DNA from: an uncultured beta proteobacterium | GTDB taxonomy: Bacteria > Pseudomonadota > Gammaproteobacteria > Burkholderiales > Burkholderiaceae | NCBI GenBank assembly: GCA_903835865.1 | Contig: CAILON010000473.1 | Location: 1-5,320 of the forward strand | Direction of reading: 5' to 3' | Length of the DNA stretch: 5,320 nucleotides | Part shown: piece by piece, positions 1 through 5,320 of the stretch | Position numbering within the stretch: the stretch's first letter is position 1 | How the letters are laid out: the number at the start of each line of letters is the position of its first letter | Made by a program: the position numbers and the translations under genes | Notes under the pieces: model-generated | What the model saw: only the letters and a program-made list of their open reading frames with translations | Database searches by the model: none | Told to the model about the DNA's origin: nothing

Positions 1-1
1 G

Positions 2-901
2 TTCTGGGTCTTATGCATTCGTTTTACTGACCGGCTAGGGAAAGGTTTGCGTAGTTCACCAAGAGACGTTCTTCTGGCTGAAAGTGTACCGGCCAGCCAG
101 AGAGGCATTACCTATGGATTGCATCGGTCCATGGATAATGCCGGCGCTGTTATCGGCCCTTTAATTGCGTTCTTTCTTCTCTCTGCTGGAATTCCTTTGA
201 GGGATATATTTCTTTGGGCAGCCCTACCAGCAGCAATTACCGTTACTTTGGCACTGAGCCTAAAAGATCCCCCAAGAGAACGTGAAGTGGCAGCTCAAAG
301 CTTTCAATGGAGCTTGGTTGGCATGCCGCTTAAATTTAAGCGCTACATCTTTGTAGTTTCATTATTTGCCTTAAGTAATTCATCGGATATGTTTTTGCTG
401 CTTAGGGCTCGTGAAATCGGGGTGCCCCAAGCGCAAATACCCTTGCTTTGGGCTGGAGTCTCGCTAATCACGACATTATTTGGAACGCCTCTATCGGCGC
501 TATCAGATCGATTTAATCGAAAATACTTTATTGTTATTTCTTGGGGGATTTTTGCATTCTTCTATTCAGCCATGGGCTACACAGAGCTAACTTTATGGAT
601 GCTTCTTGGTTTGTTTGTAGTCTATGGCTTATTTAAAGCGGCTACTGAAGGGGTGGAGAAGGCCTTGGTTGCTGACCTAGCTCCTACTGGCATGATGGGT
701 ACTGCGTTTGGCTGGTTTAATCTTGTCTCTGGAATGATGCTGCTGCCAGCTTCAGTCATTTTTGGGTATTTATATGAAGTAGCGGGACCTACATCCGCAT
801 TTCTTTTTTCCGGAATCTGCTCATCCTTGGCTGCAATTCTCTTGGCAACCTGGGTATTTAGAGGGGAAGAGCTAAAAACCCCAAATAAAACAACTATTTA
901 G
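2..901 (+). CDS. MFS transporter, 5'-truncated by window edge
   Basis: This is the C-terminal part of a major facilitator superfamily permease of the inner membrane; the substrate cannot be told. The frame is open from base 2 and gives 299 visible residues ending at TAG. The first visible segment carries the family's cytoplasmic-loop signature, RFTDRLGKGLRSSPRD, followed by YGLHRSMDNAGAVIGP. This matches bacterial MFS proteins with a [DR]-x-GKG-x-R-x-x-PRD loop after about the fourth helix. A second-half motif-A-like loop, SALSDRFNRK, lies near visible residue 173. About eight hydrophobic helices follow the first motif. Family members are about 400 residues, so roughly 100-120 N-terminal residues lie outside the window. 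A TTG at 47 falls inside the conserved motif and is not the start. The gene converges on the small minus-strand gene, with 16 nt between the stop codons. Family assignment is firm; the transported compound is unknown. Confidence 0.9.
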   Translation, partial: FWVLCIRFTDRLGKGLRSSPRDVLLAESVPASQRGITYGLHRSMDNAGAVIGPLIAFFLLSAGIPLRDIFLWAALPAAITVTLALSLKDPPREREVAAQSFQWSLVGMPLKFKRYIFVVSLFALSNSSDMFLLLRAREIGVPQAQIPLLWAGVSLITTLFGTPLSALSDRFNRKYFIVISWGIFAFFYSAMGYTELTLWMLLGLFVVYGLFKAATEGVEKALVADLAPTGMMGTAFGWFNLVSGMMLLPASVIFGYLYEVAGPTSAFLFSGICSSLAAILLATWVFRGEELKTPNKTTI

Positions 902-905
902 GGTT
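877..905 (-). terminator. Candidate intrinsic terminator between convergent genes
   Basis: Arms AACCC-x-AAAT and ATTT-x-GGGTT surround a 9-nt loop. Read on the minus strand, the odd position is a U opposite a G, so the stem can be a continuous 10 bp. The stem then runs directly into TTTTT. The hairpin starts 12 nt after the stop codon of the small minus-strand gene. On the plus strand the same position is a C/A mismatch and the trailing sequence is only CATTTTG, so it is weaker for the MFS transcript, whose stop codon it contains. The stem is AT-rich, so strength is uncertain. Confidence 0.5.
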
Positions 906-917
906 CATTTTGAAGGC

Positions 918-1106
918 TTATTCTGGGTGAAAGTTGTTGCTAGCCATGAAGCTGATAGTACGCTCAAAGCCTAAAATTCGGATATATCTCCAGGCGATGT
1001 CGCGGTATTTGCTATCCAAATAGCCAATAGCCACCTCAGGATCTGTACGCTTAGACAAATCGATCTGTTGAATTGCACGGGCCCAACGTTTGAGTCTTGT
1101 TGACAT
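918..1106 (-). CDS. Small basic hypothetical protein (62 aa)
   Basis: I do not recognise this protein. It begins MSTRLKRWARAIQQIDLSKR and ends in ASNNFHPE. By my count it has 11 Lys/Arg against 7 Asp/Glu, with no signal peptide, no membrane segment and no cysteine. The likely fold is two or three helices: an amphipathic basic N-terminus, then a middle segment around DSKYRDIAWRYIRILGFERT. The frame extends upstream to an ATG at 1136 (72 aa). The start at 1106 is preferred because a near-perfect Shine-Dalgarno, GGAGGT, lies 7 nt before it, inside the longer reading. The gene sits 79 nt downstream of the FAD dehydrogenase on the same strand and may be the last gene of that transcript. A terminator-like hairpin follows its stop. 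The strong ribosome site argues that it is real, but no function can be assigned. Confidence 0.7.
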   Translation of the reverse strand: MSTRLKRWARAIQQIDLSKRTDPEVAIGYLDSKYRDIAWRYIRILGFERTISFMASNNFHPE

Positions 1107-1113
1107 GTTTGCC

Positions 1114-1119
1114 ACCTCC
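1114..1119 (-). promoter_or_regulatory. Strong Shine-Dalgarno that fixes the 62-aa start
   Basis: GGAGGT on the minus strand is followed by a 7-nt spacer and ATG at 1106. It is the best ribosome binding site in the window. The other in-frame ATGs, at 1136, 1127 and 1121, have nothing comparable upstream. Confidence 0.75.
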
Positions 1120-1185
1120 ATGCCCATACAACGCATTGGAATTGGGACGGGATGACAGGAATTACAAAATATTTAACAAAAAATC

Positions 1186-2604
1186 TTAAATTGAGATCAC
1201 TTTATGTGGATTGAGGATATTTTGGGGGTCTAAGGCCTTTTTAATAGCCTTCATGAGGTCATGGGCCACTTCACCCTTGTGAGCCCTTAAGCCGTCCAAT
1301 TTAAGCTGCCCAACCCCATGTTCGGCTGAAATAGAGCCCTTGCAGCGCTCAACCTGTGAGTAAACAAGCTCATGAACCGGCTTTTCGTTGGCCAAATTAA
1401 ATGCTTTGAAGTCAACTCCGGGTGGGGGTGCAATGTTGTAGTGGAGATTGCCATCACCTAAATGCCCAAAATTGATAATTCGGATGCCGGGGAATTGAGC
1501 TCGAATAAGGGTATCGGTTTCGGTAATAAAGCTATCCAAGGCGGATAAGGGGATAGTAATGTCATGCTTCAAGTTGGCGCCTTCTTCAGCCTGCGCCAAA
1601 GTAATGTGTTCGCGCATCTGCCAGAAACTATTAGCTTGACTGAGGTTGCTAGCGATGACGGCATCCGATATCAAGCCAGCTTCGAATGCTTCTTCAAGAA
1701 TGGTTTCGAGCAGTAACTTCACATGCTCTTCGCTTTCGTGGTCGGAAAGTTCAATCAAAATCGTATATGGGGGATTTCCTTTCAATGGATTGGCCATATG
1801 CGGGAAATGTTTTTGGTTGAGCGCCAATGATTCTTCCGTCATCATTTCAAAACCCGTGAGTAAAGAAGTGGCGCGTTTCTGAAAAAGATTTAAGAGAGTG
1901 ATAGTGGAAGTAATATCTTGTGTTGCAACCAGGGTGGTCCATTGTGAAATAGGTAATGGATACAGCTTCATCACTGCTCCAGTAATAATTCCTAAAGTGC
2001 CTTCAGACCCCACGAATAAATCACGTAAGTCATAACCAGTGTTGTCTTTACGTAAACCTTTCATGCCATTCCAAATTTCGCCTTGAGCTGTAACCACTTC
2101 TAAGCCAAGACATAAATCGCGAGTATTGCCATAGCGCAGTACATTTGTACCGCCAGCGTTAGTGGCTAAGTTGCCTCCAATCATGCAGCTACCTTCGGCA
2201 CCAAGGCTTAGTGGAAACAAAAACCCCTGTGTAGCTGCTTTTTCTTGTATTGATTGCAATATACAACCCGCATCAAGACTGATGGTTTGATTTGCAATGT
2301 CAATCTCGCGAACTTGATTCATGCGCTTTAGATTAATAATGATTTGTTCACCACTGGAATCTGGAGTTGCTCCACCACAAAAGCCAGTATGCCCTCCTTG
2401 AGGAATGATTGCGGTTCCTGCGGCTGCGCAAATCTTAACAATCGCAGCCACTTCAGTCACGCTTCCTGGTAGCAGTACTGCAAGGGCTTTACCCGTATAG
2501 CGTTTTCGCCAATCCGTCAGATAAGGCGTTTTATCATCCTCATCAGTCAGAATATATTTGCTTAGCAAAATAGATTCAAATTGGGTGATTAAATTTGCTT
2601 TCAT
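1186..2604 (-). CDS. FAD-binding oxidoreductase, D-2-hydroxyglutarate dehydrogenase / GlcD type
   Basis: This is a 472-residue cytoplasmic flavoprotein that would oxidise a D-2-hydroxyacid to the 2-oxoacid, passing electrons to a quinone or electron-transfer flavoprotein. The N-terminal FAD-binding (PCMH/VAO-type) half shows PQGGHTGFCGG (68-78), GAEGSCMIGGNLATNAGG (135-152), RYGN (157-160) and KDNTGYDLRDLFVGSEGTLG (186-205). The C-terminal FAD-oxidase half has FGHLGDGNLHYN (379-390), SAEHGVGQLK (426-435) and a closing LDPQNILNP. His381, His388 and Glu428 fit the metal ligands of the D-2-hydroxyglutarate dehydrogenase group. Arg331, Thr335 and Lys346 match the spacing of its substrate-carboxylate residues. 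Length and motifs are complete. The ATG overlaps the upstream gene's TGA (ATGA), and only GAAGG abutting the ATG resembles a ribosome site, so translational coupling is likely. D-lactate or glycolate remain possible substrates. Confidence 0.9.
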   Translation of the reverse strand: MKANLITQFESILLSKYILTDEDDKTPYLTDWRKRYTGKALAVLLPGSVTEVAAIVKICAAAGTAIIPQGGHTGFCGGATPDSSGEQIIINLKRMNQVREIDIANQTISLDAGCILQSIQEKAATQGFLFPLSLGAEGSCMIGGNLATNAGGTNVLRYGNTRDLCLGLEVVTAQGEIWNGMKGLRKDNTGYDLRDLFVGSEGTLGIITGAVMKLYPLPISQWTTLVATQDITSTITLLNLFQKRATSLLTGFEMMTEESLALNQKHFPHMANPLKGNPPYTILIELSDHESEEHVKLLLETILEEAFEAGLISDAVIASNLSQANSFWQMREHITLAQAEEGANLKHDITIPLSALDSFITETDTLIRAQFPGIRIINFGHLGDGNLHYNIAPPPGVDFKAFNLANEKPVHELVYSQVERCKGSISAEHGVGQLKLDGLRAHKGEVAHDLMKAIKKALDPQNILNPHKVISI

Positions 2605-3002
2605 CCTTCAGCCTGCAATTTCTTTTTAGCCTTCGCTTCTTTCTTGATGGGTTTCAAGTACATCAATAAACAGATAAAGCCTGTAGTCGCCAAAATAGTT
2701 TCTATTAGAGCCAGCCAAAAATTTGTGCCGGTTTCTAAAATGCGCACCAAACCTTCTGTGACGTATAGCAGAATTAACATTGACGCCCATTGCATGGTGT
2801 AAACCTTGCCCTTCCAAATGCCAGGAATGGCGAATAGTAGGGGCAATCCCTTCAAAATAAGCCAAGATCCATTTGGCCGCAAAGGAGAAATGAACCACTC
2901 CCAGCAAACGCAAAGAATGAATAAATCAATAAAGGCAGCCGTAGCTAATAATTGGTAGGGATTTTTTTCAAGCAACTTCTTGTACATTTGAATGATGGCC
3001 AT
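2601..3002 (-). CDS. DUF2069 family inner-membrane protein
   Basis: This is a 133-residue predicted integral membrane protein of unknown function. Four hydrophobic helices are visible at about residues 16-38, 47-63, 70-88 and 94-116. A highly basic C-terminal tail (KPIKKEAKAKKK) is presumably cytoplasmic. Length, four-helix layout and the WEWFISPLRP segment after helix 1 fit the small proteobacterial DUF2069 family. That assignment is from memory of the family, not a search. The ATG at 3002 lies 2 nt after the wrbA stop. Its own TGA overlaps the start of the FAD dehydrogenase by 4 nt, so the gene is locked between two flavoenzyme genes and probably translated by coupling. An internal ATG at 2987 would give a protein 5 residues shorter, but no better ribosome site supports it. 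A helper role for a redox neighbour is only a guess. Confidence 0.82.
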   Translation of the reverse strand: MAIIQMYKKLLEKNPYQLLATAAFIDLFILCVCWEWFISPLRPNGSWLILKGLPLLFAIPGIWKGKVYTMQWASMLILLYVTEGLVRILETGTNFWLALIETILATTGFICLLMYLKPIKKEAKAKKKLQAEG

Positions 3003-3004
3003 TC

Positions 3005-4477
<1,473 letters not shown>

Positions 4478-4494
4478 AAGAGTGGTGTTAACCC

Positions 4495-4523
4495 TTGATT
4501 CATGGAGGCCTTAGGGATATATT
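4495..4523 (+). promoter_or_regulatory. Sigma70-type promoter for the CBS-domain gene
   Basis: TTGATT (4495-4500) and TATATT (4518-4523) are separated by exactly 17 nt, matching the housekeeping consensus at 4/6 and 5/6 positions. Transcription would start near 4530, leaving a leader of about 26 nt that contains the GGAG ribosome site. The element lies in the 78-nt gap after yihY and implies the CBS gene, perhaps with aroC, has its own transcript. This was read by eye and is untested. Confidence 0.55.
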
Positions 4524-4546
4524 GACTCCATAGAAGTATTATTTAC

Positions 4547-4550
4547 GGAG
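4547..4550 (+). promoter_or_regulatory. Ribosome binding site of the CBS-domain gene
   Basis: GGAG (within ACGGAGACC) lies 5 nt before ATG 4556 and confirms that start. Confidence 0.7.
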
Positions 4551-4555
4551 ACCTA

Positions 4556-5011
4556 ATGAAAGTTCGTGACATCTTGCGCGTTAAGGGCAGTACTTTATTT
4601 ACTGTTGCCCCTGAAACTGCATTGCAGACCGCAGTGCTGGTCATGAGTGAACATGATATTGGCTCCTTGGTTGTGATGGCTTATGACAAGTTAGTTGGAA
4701 TTTTGACATTCCGCGAAGTTATTTCAGCCCTAGCAAAACATCATGGCAATTTAGATGGTTTGCAGGTTCAATCTGTAATGAATACAAAGCCATTAACTTG
4801 CAACATGGAAACTGAAATTGACGAGGTTCGCCGCATGATGCTCGTAGACCATGCACGATATCTTCCGGTGGTTGACCAAAAAATGCTTATGGGCGTTATC
4901 TCTTTTTATGACGTTGCTAAGTCTGTCGTTGAGGCCCAAGACTTTGAAAATTCGATGTTGAAGGCATATATTCGAGATTGGCCCGAAGATACCGAAAAAG
5001 CTTCTAGTTAA
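4556..5011 (+). CDS. Twin CBS-domain protein
   Basis: This is a 151-residue soluble protein made almost entirely of two CBS domains (about residues 3-62 and 72-128), which normally pair into one module that binds adenine nucleotides or similar ligands and regulates a partner. CBS1 shows HDIGSLVVMAYDKLVGILTFREV, and CBS2 shows VMNTKPLTC, ARYLPVVD and LMGVISFYDV. The ribose-contacting Ser/Thr-x-x-Asp motif is intact in CBS2 (Ser116, Asp119). In CBS1 Glu54 takes the Asp position (Thr51), so the two sites may differ in affinity. A short C-terminal tail (FENSMLKAYIRDWP) follows, with no fused effector domain, so it probably acts in trans. Ligand and partner are unknown. The start is fixed by GGAG 5 nt upstream, and a promoter precedes it. 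aroC follows after 43 nt without an obvious terminator, so co-transcription is possible. Confidence 0.9.
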   Translation: MKVRDILRVKGSTLFTVAPETALQTAVLVMSEHDIGSLVVMAYDKLVGILTFREVISALAKHHGNLDGLQVQSVMNTKPLTCNMETEIDEVRRMMLVDHARYLPVVDQKMLMGVISFYDVAKSVVEAQDFENSMLKAYIRDWPEDTEKASS

Positions 5012-5039
5012 GCGGTTCTAGCCTGAAAATCGTGACAAA

Positions 5040-5048
5040 TGACATAAT
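5040..5048 (+). promoter_or_regulatory. Candidate extended -10 promoter of aroC
   Basis: TGACATAAT matches the extended -10 form TG-n-TATAAT with one mismatch in the hexamer. No -35 is visible 16-18 nt upstream, as is often so for extended -10 promoters. Transcription would begin at about 5055, the A of the aroC ATG. The call rests on one motif and could be chance. Confidence 0.35.
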
Positions 5049-5054
5049 GTCGAT

Positions 5055-5320
5055 ATGTCAGGAAATACTTTAGGCCTCCTTTTTACCGTCACCACTTTTG
5101 GTGAATCCCATGGTCCCGCTATAGGGGCTGTTGTTGATGGCTGCCCACCAGGCATGCAACTTTCAGAGACTGATCTACAGATTGACTTAGATCGTCGTAA
5201 GCCAGGCACATCACGCCACGTGACGCAACGCAAAGAAGAGGACAGAGTTGAGATTTTGTCCGGCGTATTTGAAGGTAAAACTACTGGGGCGCCAATTGGC
5301 CTTCTCATTAAAAATACAGA
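5055..5320 (+). CDS. aroC: Chorismate synthase, N-terminal part (runs off right edge)
   Basis: Chorismate synthase is the FMN-dependent cytoplasmic enzyme that converts 5-enolpyruvylshikimate-3-phosphate to chorismate, the last step of the shikimate pathway. The 88 complete codons in the window are open to the edge and show the classic N-terminus: MSGNTLG, the signature [12 protein letters not shown] (13-24), VDGCPPGM (27-34), the Arg-rich [12 protein letters not shown] (44-55) and [16 protein letters not shown] (65-80). The start is fixed by MSGNTLG, which is where family members begin. No Shine-Dalgarno precedes it: the 15 nt upstream read TGACATAATGTCGAT. About three quarters of the protein (usual length about 350-370) lies outside the window. 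The gene lies 43 nt after the CBS-domain gene on the same strand. Identification is essentially certain. Confidence 0.97.
   Translation, partial: MSGNTLGLLFTVTTFGESHGPAIGAVVDGCPPGMQLSETDLQIDLDRRKPGTSRHVTQRKEEDRVEILSGVFEGKTTGAPIGLLIKNT

Noticed and set aside
47..901. MFS gene starting at the TTG at 47
   Set aside because: The TTG lies inside the conserved DRLGKGLRSSPRD motif and the frame stays open to base 2, so the gene enters from outside the window.
1107..1185. Separate promoter for the 62-aa gene
   Set aside because: The gap is AT-rich with T-runs and a GGAATT direct repeat, but no -35/-10 pair at 16-18 nt spacing is convincing on the minus strand.
1646..1882. 78-aa plus-strand ORF
   Set aside because: It is antisense to the clearly coding FAD dehydrogenase, has a Ser-rich composition typical of a shadow frame, and shows no family motif.
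2626..2913. 95-aa minus-strand ORF
   Set aside because: It is out of frame within the DUF2069 gene; the other frame gives four clean membrane helices.
5047..5073. 8-codon upstream ORF (ATG at 5047) overlapping the aroC start
   Set aside because: It has no ribosome site and no amino-acid pattern suggestive of an attenuator leader, so it is most likely chance.
5018..5308. 96-aa minus-strand ORF
   Set aside because: It is antisense to aroC, whose N-terminus is unmistakable on the plus strand.

Overview
The window looks like an ordinary chromosomal segment of a betaproteobacterium. Gene content, gene order and moderate base composition (roughly mid-40s % GC by eye) suggest Burkholderiales of the Polynucleobacter kind. 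That placement is inferred from protein character and synteny memory, not from a search. There is no rRNA, tRNA, CRISPR array, insertion sequence or phage gene. Nearly all of the window is coding.

Layout. (1) At 2-901 (+) is the 3' part of an MFS transporter gene that enters from the left edge. (2) It converges on a minus-strand cluster that reads from right to left: wrbA (3607-3005), a four-helix DUF2069 membrane protein (3002-2601), a D-2-hydroxyglutarate-dehydrogenase-like FAD oxidoreductase (2604-1186) and a small basic protein of unknown function (1106-918). The first three are tightly packed (a 2-nt gap, then a 4-nt ATGA overlap), so they are almost certainly one operon. The fourth follows after 79 nt and has its own strong Shine-Dalgarno. 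A hairpin at 877-905 probably ends this transcript. (3) Divergent from wrbA on the plus strand is a YihY/BrkB-family inner-membrane protein (3608-4477). It is followed by a twin-CBS-domain protein (4556-5011) with a recognisable sigma70-type promoter, and then by the start of aroC, chorismate synthase (5055 to the right edge).

How the genes fit together. wrbA and the FAD dehydrogenase are both flavoproteins that can pass electrons to quinones, and the gene between them encodes a small membrane protein. A redox-housekeeping operon is a reasonable inference but is not shown by the sequence. aroC is the last common step of aromatic amino-acid synthesis. The CBS protein just upstream may share its transcript, but no functional link is evident.

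No clearly novel system is visible. The observations most worth a second look are regulatory: an extended -10-like element placed so that aroC mRNA could be leaderless, a cluster of TGACA half-sites over the same start codon, back-to-back ATGs of wrbA and yihY in one CATATG, and a small well-initiated ORF of unknown function.
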